From: Mucidula mucida
Lineage: Eukaryota > Basidiomycota > Agaricomycetes > Agaricales > Physalacriaceae
DNA length: 19,745 bases
Assembly: GCA_015501055.1 (NCBI GenBank)
Contig: JADNYV010000622.1
Span: 1 to 19,745 of the forward strand
Direction: 5' to 3'
The notes beneath the pieces were generated by a model. It searched no databases and had not been told where the DNA came from. It was given only the letters and a program-made list of their open reading frames with translations. The position numbers and the translations under genes are program-made. Positions 1 through 7,538 of this stretch are shown piece after piece (position 1 is the stretch's first letter; each line of letters opens with the position of its first letter).

Positions 1-424
1 TCAAGCTCGACAAGAGGCGCGTTTCCCAAGACATTTGGGATCAGGTCAAGATAGGACTGGGTGGCAACCTGGTCGTCGGAGCCAACGTGCTCGCAAAACG
101 CGACTTTTGTAAGATTGGGAAGAAGTGAAAGCACAGATGCGAGGCGAGACATGTGGCCAGGTGGTGGAATATAATTGTCAGTGCAGCGTTCGGGGACTGT
201 CACGGCGCGGACGAGTGTCCGGAGATGGGGCATGGATGTGAGGTCGTCAAGCACTTTGGCCATCTTGTGGAGTGCAGATCAGCTGGGCGTCGCGGAATAG
301 AGCGCGTTGACCAAGTTCCGACCAGGTCCGCGATACCAAGGCGCACCTCCGCAGAGCATATGTATCACCGGAAAGATCTGGATAATCAAGTCGACAAGTT
401 CAAGTGGCAGAGAGGTGTTGGCAT
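1..424 (-). pseudogene. F-box gene 5' fragment, frameshifted
   Basis: The minus strand matches the N-terminal third of the intact F-box gene at 17910-19178, with the ATG at 424. One T is missing at codon 3 (the intact copy starts MPNTSLPLEL), so reading from this ATG hits a stop at codon 13. At least five further 1-2 nt deletions lie between about 267 and 424. The stretch from 1 to 266 is identical to the intact copy and would still read in its frame. The gene is cut by the window edge. It is probably a pseudogene; the alternative is poor base quality near a contig end, since almost every difference is a small deletion. Five isolated substitutions across the whole repeat are all transitions, which argues for some genuine divergence. 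Confidence 0.8.
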
Positions 425-613
425 GACGGAGGACTAGAAGAGTTTATTGGGTGTGAGAGTCAAGGTCAACAGAAGCTTACCTCCCTAAAGAGCCTAGCGA
501 AGACGCGTCAGACACGAGCGTTCCAATTTGGTGTAGGAAAAGAAAGAATAGAGGACACGCACTAATCAAGCCGCTGCTAAAGAGTATAAATTGTATGTTA
601 TCAAGTGAGTCGT

Positions 614-662
614 TGATGGTGGTCAAAAGCAAGAGGTGTAACTTGATCGCCAACCACCATCA
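614..662. promoter_or_regulatory. 10-bp inverted repeat upstream of F-box fragment
   Basis: TGATGGTGGT at 614-623 and ACCACCATCA at 653-662 form a perfect 10-bp dyad with a 29-base loop. It is kept in the other copy of the repeat (19372-19421), although the loop has changed in length. It lies about 190 bases upstream of the F-box start. It could be a protein-binding dyad or simply inherited with the duplication; function is not shown. Confidence 0.35.
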
Positions 663-970
663 CCCCCCTCAAATATCCTCTGCTACACTGTATTCTTTCG
701 TCTACGACTTTCTTCGAGCGCACACTAAGTACAACCTAGCGTGCATTTGCTGATTGTCCCGGGTTATGCCTTCCACGCAGTGCCGGTATTCACTCTCGAC
801 GCGAAAGCAGGGCATCGGACAGCACTATACTGGGAATCTCGGTACGTCCTTCCAGCCAAAGTGTTTCCCTGACTCGCATTTATGACGCGGTTCACCAGAC
901 GAGAACACTGCTCCGAGTCCCTTTATCCAAAGCCGCAGTGCGCGACCTACGGATCACCTTCATCCGTCCT

Positions 971-2100
971 CCCGAATTAATCCACCGGCGTCTCGTCAAC
1001 GTGTAGGATGCCGCTACTGAGGGCGCCAGGACCGAGAACACGAAAAACCAGAACTTTACACGACTATGCGCAAGAACCAAAAGATGTGCTATAGCAGGCT
1101 CGAAGCATATGATGTCTCGCAGGGCAAGGGACTGTCCCGCCAGAGGCGCGTCGATGGGACGAAGGTGTGTGTATAATGCTTCCTGTGGCTCGATACGCCA
1201 TACTGAGATAATGGCGGAATCGACTTTATCTTCTTGCGACACTATGTCTTGTCTATGTGTACTAGATGGCGATGTACGCCTCCCTGTCTTCATCCCTGTT
1301 GAATGTTTTTTCACAACACGCCATCCACCTTGGAGGAACACGCCTACCTACTTCGATGGTCTGGCCTTATAACCAAAGCGAACACCTTGAGCCCTCATTT
1401 CTCTTACCGACGCGTCTCTCCCTCTTGCGCCGCAAGCATTTTGCCTTTGGCTCGCGAAGGAACACCGGCGGGTCATTTTCTTCAACGCAAAGGTTAGTTG
1501 ATGGGTCGTTACCAAAACCACTCGCTCATCAATCCGATTACAGCACCTGTCAATCTTTGCCGCCTCCATCAACGTCGAACGGAGTGCACTTGAAAGCTCG
1601 AAGTCGGTCTAGTACGCCTGAAGGTCACAACAATCTTGCGCGGAATGTTTTGATAATCTGGTTTTTTGGTCAGTCTTGGTGTACCCACCACGCTCTTAAC
1701 ACGTACTGACATGCTCTCGGTATTCTTTAAGATTTCTAATCAAATGATTCCCGATACTGTCCTTGTAGTCACGTATCAGAGGAGAAGTCTGGCTGTACAG
1801 CACGCACTGCGCCGCTGGTAATCTTGCTCGGTGTGGCCTTGTGCATGGCGAGTAGTCAAGGGGGACTCTTAACCTCAAACATTAAAGTATATCTTGTCTA
1901 GACTCCCTGTGCTCAGTAATCTTACACCCGTCATCCACGCAGATGCCACTTTTGAGGAATAGATGTGCGTTGATTTGCAAGATGCATTAGGTCAGGGGCC
2001 GTCTCCGTTTCGCCTGAGGACCTCGCGTTGTACGTGACGTCTAGTGTTTGCCCGGGAATTGTGGGCAGTAGATGTAGTATATTTCAACAGCTGTCGCGTT
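971..2100. other. No confident gene; weak ORF inside
   Basis: I recognise no protein family here on either strand. The best open frame is 1266-1709 (+), 147 codons from an ATG, encoding a serine- and arginine-rich product beginning MAMYASLSSS with no recognisable domain. Several frames overlap it on both strands, so it may be chance. A minus-strand frame across 892-1341 is equally unsupported. Treat as intergenic or relic sequence. Confidence 0.3.
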
Positions 2101-2159
2101 CGACTTATGAGGCCAAGGTTGACACAGAAACGCCTGCGACTTTGTGACCTTGCCGCGGT

Positions 2160-2775
2160 GATGGTGACCACCATTCGCAATAGAGGACAGTCGAGGCCTC
2201 AACATCAACTATATATTAAGCGACTCAGAACCACAGCCTTGGCAAAATGGTCGGCCCCTACTGGCTTCCTCGCAATCGCATGCCCACCAGAATAACCGTC
2301 GGGTCAAGGACGCGCTTATAGATCTGGTGCTGAGTCGAGTCAATATTATTTTTAAACTAATTTGTTCCTAGTATATTATTGGTTCTGAATTGTTAGACAT
2401 CCCCGAACCTTTGAAGCCAGGTCCAAAGGCGACTAAACGGTTCTCACTATAGCGGCCCAACATTCGTTTCTTTGGGAGCCAAAAACGGACGTGCATGACC
2501 AGACACTTGTCGTTTGTGTTTGCTTTGGCTTTGCATAGCTTAATTCATCTGAGCAACTTACACATCCTGACATTTCAGTTAGTTTGTGCCAACATCATGG
2601 AAAAACTCAGGATACGCTTGTGCGTCTTGTGAATTGCACTGCCTTTCATTTGTTAATTGTCCTTTAGGTACTCCTCCACTATGACACTGCATTCATCTGG
2701 AAGCCCTGTCATCTTGTTGTGTCTGTCGACTAGCAAGCATTAAACTGTCCTTGATACACAAATTTTTCTTGCAGA
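2160..2775 (+). other. Splice-like signals, possible relic gene
   Basis: Two intron-like segments stand out. 2327-2371 (45 nt) begins GTGCTG and ends CTAATTTGTTCCTAG. 2620-2667 (48 nt) begins GTGCGT, has TTAAT near its end, and finishes CCTTTAG. Joining across the first gives an open frame of about 80 codons from near 2165 to a stop near 2450, containing QNNRRVKDAL before the junction and YIIGSELLDIPEPLKPG after it. No domain is recognisable and no start is clear. It could be a decayed multi-exon gene or chance; the signals are plausible but unproven. Confidence 0.2.
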
Positions 2776-3889
2776 GCGACGGTCTACTAACTGGGTAGAC
2801 GTGGTGTATGAGTATGAACCTAACGTTCCTCGGTTATTTGTCAATTACCATCAGAACAACTGGCATGAATGGTTACCCTCTGCCGAATTTATGTACAATG
2901 ATCGGGTACACTTGGCAACCAAAGTCACTCTGTTCTTTGCAGACATGGGCAGATACCCCTACAAAGGCATCGCTCCAAAAACGACATTGAGAAATGAGAC
3001 TGCACAGGAGTTTGCCAACGGCATAAGAAAGACATGGGATGAAGTGGGGTCAGCATTGAAGATGGCAAAAGAGGATATGAAACGGTTTTATGACAGGAAG
3101 CGAACAGAGGCCGTGGAGTACAAGGAAGGCAACAAAGTACGGCTGGAAGGGACAAATCTCAGCACAGACCGACCAATGAAGAAGCTCGATGACAAACGAT
3201 TCGGGCCGTTCAAAGTGATCAAGAAAGTCGGGACGAGCTCTTACAAGCTCCAGATTCCTCACACGTGGAAAAGCATTCATTCCGTGTTCAATGAGGTCCT
3301 GCTGACGCCTTACCACGAACCCCAATTTCCGACGCAACCCCAAGACACGCGTCCACCACCTGTGCTGAAAGGCACCGAACCGGAATGGGAGGTTGAGAAA
3401 GTGGTTAATTCCCGGAAGTACCGCGGGGGTTTTCAATACAAGGTTCACTGGAAGGGTTATGGCACACACGAGCAGACATGGGAACCGGCATGCAATCTCA
3501 AAAATGCCGACGAAGCCATCAGTGACTTCCATCAACAATATCCAAACAAGCCGAAGCCACCGGCGCTTGCTCGCATTGAAGTTCTCATGTCGCAATTTCC
3601 ATCACATCTATTCCGACCCATGCCACCGCCTGACACTGAACCCCTTGACGTCATGCTACCCTCTGTGGCCCTCATGGAGCGACTCTGGCGCAGAATGGAA
3701 CTTGCGCCTCAAGGAGGGGGTGATGTTATGAATCACCATATTTTCACATTTTTACATCTTATCATATCTCATTGGGGGGCTTGTCTTATCAACCAACGGA
3801 CTGTTTCATCATCTGTTTTGTCACCAATCATACTCCTTTTCATTACTGAAGCTGTACTTATGTCGGACATATGCCCAACACATGGATGA
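2776..3889 (+). pseudogene. Ty3/Gypsy pol 3' remnant: integrase C-term + chromodomain
   Basis: The open frame from about 2801 encodes the end of a Ty3/Gypsy (chromovirus-type) polyprotein. Counting from 2801, residues 10-60 hold the region just after the integrase catalytic core (FVNYHQNNWHEWLPSAEF, then a VHLAT segment). Residues 100-160 carry the GPF-type C-terminal module (KKLDDKRFGPFKV, IHSVFNEVLLTPYH). Residues 184-232 are a chromodomain (EWEVEKVV, YKVHWKGYGTHEQTWEP). Protease, reverse transcriptase, RNase H and the integrase DD35E core are absent. At 2776-2800 the expected DG.TERVN region is recognisable but broken by an in-frame stop and frame change. The frame runs past the polypurine tract into the LTR and stops at 3889. 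In chromoviruses the chromodomain directs insertion into particular chromatin. Non-functional 5'-truncated copy. Confidence 0.93.
3711..3720 (+). other. Polypurine tract
   Basis: AAGGAGGGGG lies directly before the LTR start TGATGT. In LTR retroelements this purine run primes plus-strand DNA synthesis, and its position fixes the LTR boundary at 3721. Confidence 0.75.
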
Positions 3890-4100
3890 CATCATACATG
3901 CCAATACCTCATGGACTTCCTATTGTATACACACCACCGACACTCGTAGCACACATGGTTGTTTCACTATTATTACTTACATGCAGTTACCACTCATATT
4001 TAATGGTTTCACGGACTAGTAGCATACAACACTGGGTCAAGGGCATGGAGTTAACCCTAGCGGAACCACATATGGACAAGGAGTCCCAAACACAGACTTA

Positions 4101-4108
4101 CTAGTATA
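4101..4108 (+). repeat. hAT target-site duplication, left
   Basis: CTAGTATA here and at 4722-4729 flank the TAAGG...CCTTA element, the 8-bp duplication typical of hAT transposons. The flanking identity actually extends to 16 bp (4097-4112 and 4718-4733), because the target itself had CTTA before and TAAG after this 8-mer, matching the element ends. The exact boundary is therefore ambiguous by up to 4 bp on either side. Confidence 0.75.
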
Positions 4109-4721
4109 TAAGGATCAGCACGGGTACTCCCGCGGGTATCCGGACCACGGACCGTACCCGTACCCGCCCAGACGGGTTAGTCCACAACCCGCCGGGTCAC
4201 GGGTACCCGCGGGGCTCACCATGTCAAAATGGGCGAAATATATGTATACTTGGTACCAGTACTACATCTCCTCATCGGAGGATACAAATACCATCTCAAC
4301 ATCATGAAGTGAACTGCCAATATTATCAAAACCATCCGGCAAATCAACATCAACAAGGTTCTTCTCCGTCGCGCTCGGCTTGACTGCACCATCCTTCGTT
4401 ATGACGGCAAGATCATCGTCGTGGATCAAGCCTTTCAACGACCAGTCACCAACGCACATCAATGCCCGTATGGACTGGGCACTGAGTCGGTTACGTTCCC
4501 AGTCAATGAGACGGCGTCCTCGGCTGAAGACACGTTCTACAACGACAGACGTTGCTAAACAAACCCATTAGTTGCTTCAGTGCATGACCACTAGTTTAGA
4601 GGGCGGGTTAGGTGCGGGTACCATGGGTTTGCCCAAATTGGGAAGGACCGACCCGTACCCGTACCCGTGCACGGGAAAACCCGTGACCCGCGCCGAACCC
4701 GCCGACCCGTGCTGATCCTTA
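4109..4721 (-). mobile_element. Internally deleted hAT transposon (613 bp)
   Basis: Perfect 17-bp terminal inverted repeats, TAAGGATCAGCACGGGT at the left and its complement at the right, fit the hAT terminal consensus (T/C)A(A/G)NG. An 8-bp target duplication flanks it. About 110 bp inside each end is very GC-rich and packed with ACGGGT/ACCCGT hexamers, often as GGGTACCCG palindromes, as in subterminal transposase-binding arrays of hAT elements. The interior carries the last part of the transposase gene on the minus strand, so this is a deletion derivative rather than an unrelated MITE. It lacks the catalytic core and would need a transposase supplied from elsewhere. It sits inside the older Gypsy LTR. 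Confidence 0.88.
4262..4554 (-). pseudogene. hAT transposase C-terminal dimerisation segment
   Basis: Read on the minus strand from 4554, the translation contains ATSVVVERVFSRGRR, then NRLSAQSIRALMCVGDWS, the hallmark of the hAT family C-terminal dimerisation region (hATC). An acidic tail follows, ending in SSDEEM and a stop at 4262. The sequence just upstream on this strand (CTAAT, then TTTGTTTAG at the boundary) looks like the 3' end of an intron, so this is probably the last exon. The zinc finger (BED) and RNase-H-like catalytic domain are missing. It cannot encode a working transposase. Confidence 0.88.
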
Positions 4722-4729
4722 CTAGTATA
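4722..4729 (+). repeat. hAT target-site duplication, right
   Basis: CTAGTATA, the right partner of 4101-4108, follows the terminal CCTTA of the hAT element directly. Confidence 0.75.
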
Positions 4730-4733
4730 TAAG
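4726..4733 (+). promoter_or_regulatory. Probable LTR TATA box
   Basis: TATATAAG lies in the LTR about 150 bases before its end, a normal place for the core promoter between U3 and R. Because the hAT target duplication overlaps it, the same octamer also occurs at 4105-4112, on the other side of the inserted element. The insertion separates this TATA box from most of U3 by about 0.6 kb. Confidence 0.5.
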
Positions 4734-4908
4734 CAGTAGCGTAGCATCATTGTACTTTAGTCCCGATCTCGTTTATACACCTGGCCTAGCCTAGTCTTAC
4801 AAACGCGAAACACCTTTCTCTTTTAGTTCTTGCTGTGGTACCTGGTTTAGTCACGTGGCTATAGTCAGTTGCTAGCACACATCACATGTAGCACGGTCGG
4901 CACAAATA

Positions 4909-5159
4909 ATGGTGCTGTCCAAATCAAGTAATTTGGGAGATCCTAGACGCCCACAATGGCAGACAATGGGCGGGGAAACCTCAGGGCCAATAGAGAGCGA
5001 ACAATGTGACCATTTGTTTGTAGTTGTGCCATGTCAAGGAAGTGTGGCGCACACACCACAACATCAAGAGCATGTTGAATCGTGTACTTCCGCGGGATGA
5101 CAAGCGTGATGGAACAGTGATTTGAAACGATGAAGCACCAATTCGACATATAGTGAACC
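4909..5159 (+). pseudogene. Partial array unit next to the retroelement
   Basis: An open frame at 4909-5100 (63 codons) includes SEQCDHLFVVVPCQGSV, which weakly resembles the second exon of the hidden gene at 5995-6505 (SDEQTYLVQVEVSQLV). The sequence near 5160-5200 matches the end of that gene's third exon. Together they suggest the 3' remainder of an earlier unit of the same array, cut on its left by the LTR that ends at 4884. It has no intact start or first exon. The match is by eye only. Confidence 0.4.
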
Positions 5160-5348
5160 GTGGCGGGTTTGGGAGATAACACCGGGCCGAAGCCCAAAGC
5201 CTCAATGTCTGAAGAAGAGTGCTTCAATCGCATGACGCACAGAAGGCGAGACACGTTGAACGCTTTCACTGCCTCCTCCGGTCAATTTGCGAGCCGAATC
5301 AACGAAGCGCTTCTGTCTGTCCCGTTCCGCACGGAAGCAAATCAGTAG
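5160..5348 (+). CDS. Small ORF, array unit junction (MSEEE start)
   Basis: A 62-codon frame begins in sequence equivalent to the last exon of the gene at 5995-6505 (GLGDNTGPKPK here, GLGYDTGVKL and a stop there). It then passes an ATG at 5205 beginning MSEEECFNRMT. The same ATG recurs at 6530 as MSEEEHLDHMT, so this start is shared by both array units, and it may open a small gene or a first exon of the unit. Beyond about 12 codons the two copies do not stay alignable in frame. No family is recognised and the reality of the product is doubtful. Confidence 0.3.
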   Translation: MAGLGDNTGPKPKASMSEEECFNRMTHRRRDTLNAFTASSGQFASRINEALLSVPFRTEANQ

Positions 5349-5447
5349 GTCTGACCTGCCAGAGGTACTTGAACAAAGATTTTTTGAGTACTGTTTTCAT
5401 AATCGATGCACTCACCAGTCTTCTTCGCCCACATCAAGGTCTCCACC

Positions 5448-5965
5448 ATGCAGAAGCAATCATAGTGAAAGTTGATTCATTTGAAGTCCAATCCTCCTCC
5501 CGACCTCGATGAAACACACTACCTGCCCTTACCCACGGCTTCATGAGCACGCTATCATTGCCCACCCGTCGTGGCTCGGGCAGTTCGTCGTCATCTTCCA
5601 GCCTCCTATGCAGCCCGCGAACGCGCTCGCATGCCCAGACCAAATCACACATCCGGTCGTTCTCCAATTCGCTGCATTCGTTGTTCTCAGGGAGGAAGGC
5701 GAGGGGAAACACCATGACATCGTCAGACGCTTTGGAGACGGAGGAAGAATCACTAGGAGATATTCTTGATCTCTTTCCATCTTGTCCTTCAACTCTTCCA
5801 CATTGGAAAGGTCACGACATAATCAGTCCCACCGTGTTGAGATCAGACGATCCGATGCCGTCACCTGCGAGTTCATTTGACGACAATGAGGACACATCTG
5901 AGCCGGAGGAAGAGCATATGTTGCTAATACAGGAGTTAGTCTTAGGAAGGATGGATTTGTTGTAG
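5448..5965 (+). pseudogene. Serine-rich/acidic orphan gene, copy 1 (disrupted 5' end)
   Basis: This is a diverged copy of the ORF at 6855-7517. The equivalent start, MQKQS at 5448, runs into a stop at codon 6 after a 1-nt loss. An internal ATG at 5543 keeps 140 codons open to 5965. That part has a serine run, a basic segment (QTKSHIRSFSNSLHSLFSGRK), LETEEES, and an acidic end (FDDNEDTSEPEE). Comparing the last 22 codons with copy 2, changes fall mostly at codon positions 1 and 3 and least at position 2, so this frame really was protein-coding. Low complexity suggests a disordered protein. Function unknown. Either a pseudogene or a gene now starting at 5543. Confidence 0.5.
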
Positions 5966-5994
5966 AGTATGAGCGTACACGGAATGAAAAATGC

Positions 5995-6505
5995 ATGATT
6001 GAAATAACCGACGTTGTCCAAGATCATTATGAAGAACCGAAAGAGAAGTTCGACAACCTGCCGATCCAATTTACGGTGCCGTATCACAGCAATGCTCCGT
6101 CGAATAGAGCACGGCCGTTTTGGCTCGGGGTAAGTAAGTCTGCGACCAATTCGGTTTTAACACGCTAAGAGTCGTGAGCATTAGTTCGTGATACAACTGT
6201 TCAAAGTGATGAACAAACATATCTGGTTCAAGTTGAAGTCAGTCAGCTGGTACGATATCGAGTTGAAGAAAAGGTGACCGTACTTTACGCAGCTCACGCG
6301 AAAGAATACAATTGCCTGTGCGATCAGCAAACAGTGGGTATGCTCTAATTCCCATGAGTGAGGCCTGTTATCTTCCCTAGTGCCCTTTCGTCCGTCGCTT
6401 CATGAAAGCCCGAGGCTTGCTGTCGGGGAGATATCATTCGAGCCGGTAAATAGTGGACCAGCCAGCCAGCCGGGTCTGGGTTATGACACCGGAGTGAAGC
6501 TTTGA
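5995..6505 (+). CDS. Unrecognised three-exon gene, 138 aa
   Basis: Splicing reveals a gene that no single open frame shows. Exon 1 is 5995-6133, starting at ATG (MIEITDVVQDHYEEPKEKF) and reaching RARPFWLGV. Intron 1 is 6134-6184, 51 nt, GTAAGT donor and TTAG acceptor. Exon 2 is 6185-6337 (TVQSDEQTYLVQVEVSQLV, then AAHAKEYNCLCDQQTV). Intron 2 is 6338-6380, 43 nt, GTATGC donor and CCCTAG acceptor. Exon 3 is 6381-6505, ending GLGYDTGVKL and TGA. Both junctions are phase 1 and keep the frame, giving 139 codons including the stop. The product is soluble, mixed alpha/beta in character, with no signal peptide or membrane segment; no family is recognised. The frame is also open upstream of the ATG to about 5901, so the true start could be earlier. 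It follows the serine-rich ORF by 29 nt and might be part of one larger gene with it. Confidence 0.6.
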
Positions 6506-6529
6506 GGATTCGAAGAGACATCCTCAACC

Positions 6530-6673
6530 ATGTCTGAAGAAGAGCACTTGGATCATATGACACAGAGCGAAACCCGAACGAACACTTGCACGCTCCGGAG
6601 TCCGTTATCCCAGCGACCTGCGTTCAGATATCTTCAAGCACCCCAAAGCACTACGTCAATGCCAAGCCTCTGA
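6530..6673 (+). CDS. Small ORF starting MSEEE, second array unit
   Basis: A 47-codon frame begins MSEEEHLDHMT, 24 nt after the stop of the gene at 5995-6505. The start and about 11 codons match the ATG at 5205. Downstream, 6750-6860 again resembles 5310-5420, including a GTAGGT donor-like site at 6786 with CTAAC shortly after. It may be a first exon of the following serine-rich gene, or a short leader ORF. No family recognised. Confidence 0.25.
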   Translation: MSEEEHLDHMTQSETRTNTCTLRSPLSQRPAFRYLQAPQSTTSMPSL

Positions 6674-6854
6674 TAGCAGTTCTGAGCGCAGTCCGCCACA
6701 CATTGAGGAGTATCAACAAAACAAGCTGAACCGACGAGGCGGTGATAACCACTTCTGTCTACCCCGTTCCGCACGGAGGCAAATGTAGGTGGGGTAGCTC
6801 CTAACCTGCTAGAGGTTCATAAACCCAGATTTCCGACTGCTAAAACCATCAACC

Positions 6855-7517
6855 ATGCACTCACCTGCCTTCTTCATCCACACTAAAGTTTCTACGATGC
6901 AGAAGCAATCGGCAGTCAAAGTTGATTACCATGAAGTCAACCAATATCAGTCCTCTTCTCGACCTCGGGCGACCTCATTACCCGCCCTTACCCAACGCGT
7001 TAAGAGCACGCTGTCGCGCACCCACCGCCACTCGCCCTACTCCTCATCTTCCAGCCTTCGTTCCACACCAACAGCACCCAGTCCCCAGACCAAATCACAC
7101 TCCAGGTCATTCTCAGATTCGTTTCCGAGAATCAACCTCCGTTCACTGTTTGTTGGGCGGAGGAGGAGCGCCAAGCCGCAGAGAAACATAGATGACTTGG
7201 AGACGGAAGAAGAATCGGAAACTTTCTCTGCATCGCGTCTCTTGCCTCCTTCACAACGAAAGTGCCACAATATGTTCACCCCCGACGTGTCAACATTCAA
7301 TGACACGATCGGGTTGTATTTGGACATTCACGACGGAAACATCATTCAATCCCAGTATACTGTAACAGGACCCATACGCGAGGAAGAACCTCTAGCGCTG
7401 GACATCCCATTATCTGTTGGGCAATTTGACGATGATGAAGATGTATCCGAGCCGGAGGAAGACGATTTCTTGTCAATGCAGGAGGTAGTGCTCGAAAGGA
7501 TCAATTTCCGGCTATAA
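6855..7517 (+). CDS. Serine-rich/acidic orphan protein, copy 2 (220 aa)
   Basis: An uninterrupted ATG frame of 220 codons. The second ATG (6897, MQKQSAVKVDY) is the position shared with copy 1 and may be the true start. Order along the protein: a serine/arginine-rich N-terminal half with a serine run near residue 65; a basic QTKSHSRSFSDS segment followed by LRSLFVGRRR (residues about 79-105); LETEEES near 115; and an acidic C-terminus with FDDDEDVSEPEED near 190-203. It has no signal peptide, membrane helix or known domain and is probably largely disordered. The paired RSFS(D/N)S and EPEE blocks are conserved with copy 1, which points to selection on them. Function unknown. Confidence 0.55.
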   Translation: MHSPAFFIHTKVSTMQKQSAVKVDYHEVNQYQSSSRPRATSLPALTQRVKSTLSRTHRHSPYSSSSSLRSTPTAPSPQTKSHSRSFSDSFPRINLRSLFVGRRRSAKPQRNIDDLETEEESETFSASRLLPPSQRKCHNMFTPDVSTFNDTIGLYLDIHDGNIIQSQYTVTGPIREEEPLALDIPLSVGQFDDDEDVSEPEEDDFLSMQEVVLERINFRL

Positions 7518-7538
7518 TTTAGAGAAAGAGAAGAATGT

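Larger units (their letters stand above)
1..970. repeat. Left copy of window-bounding direct repeat
   Basis: This stretch is a copy, in the same orientation, of 18748-19745, about 18.75 kb away. The first roughly 266 bases are identical; after that the copies differ by about fourteen short gaps, nearly all missing bases in this copy (970 versus 998 bases overall), plus a few substitutions. It contains the first 143 codons of an F-box gene on the minus strand and about 545 bases upstream of its start. The repeat runs off the window on the left, so its full size is unknown. Either a real segmental or tandem duplication or a repeat-bounded contig end would give this picture. Confidence 0.95.
3721..4884 (+). 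mobile_element. 3' LTR of Ty3/Gypsy element, interrupted by hAT
   Basis: The LTR begins TGATGT right after the polypurine tract and ends ACATCA at 4884, giving the expected short terminal inverted repeat (TG...CA). Removing the 613-bp hAT insert and one 8-bp target copy leaves an LTR of about 543 bp. A TATA-like box (TATATAAG) lies near 4726. The next five bases (4885-4889, CATGT) would be the target duplication, but the left partner is not in the window because the element is truncated at 5'. No second LTR is present. Confidence 0.78.

Noticed and set aside
2045..2775. 5' LTR of the Gypsy element
   Set aside because: No TGATGT...ACATCA copy resembling 3721-4884 is present upstream; the element is truncated.
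4260..4571. Independent plus-strand gene inside the hAT element
   Set aside because: The plus frame is a shadow; the minus strand carries the hATC motif.
4113..4700. Telomere-like repeat or CRISPR array
   Set aside because: The ACGGGT hexamers are irregular, occur in both orientations and are confined to the ends of a TIR element, so they are transposon subterminal repeats.
5901..5994. Upstream extension of the hidden gene in its own frame (YVANTGVSLRKDGFVVEYER)
   Set aside because: The frame is open, but comparison with the second unit shows changes concentrated at positions 1 and 2 of this frame, so the serine-rich frame, not this one, was the coding one there.
5205..6673. Two 47-codon ORFs starting MSEEE taken as conserved small proteins
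   Set aside because: Only about a dozen codons align. Their equal length is a coincidence, since the end of one aligns well downstream of the stop of the other.
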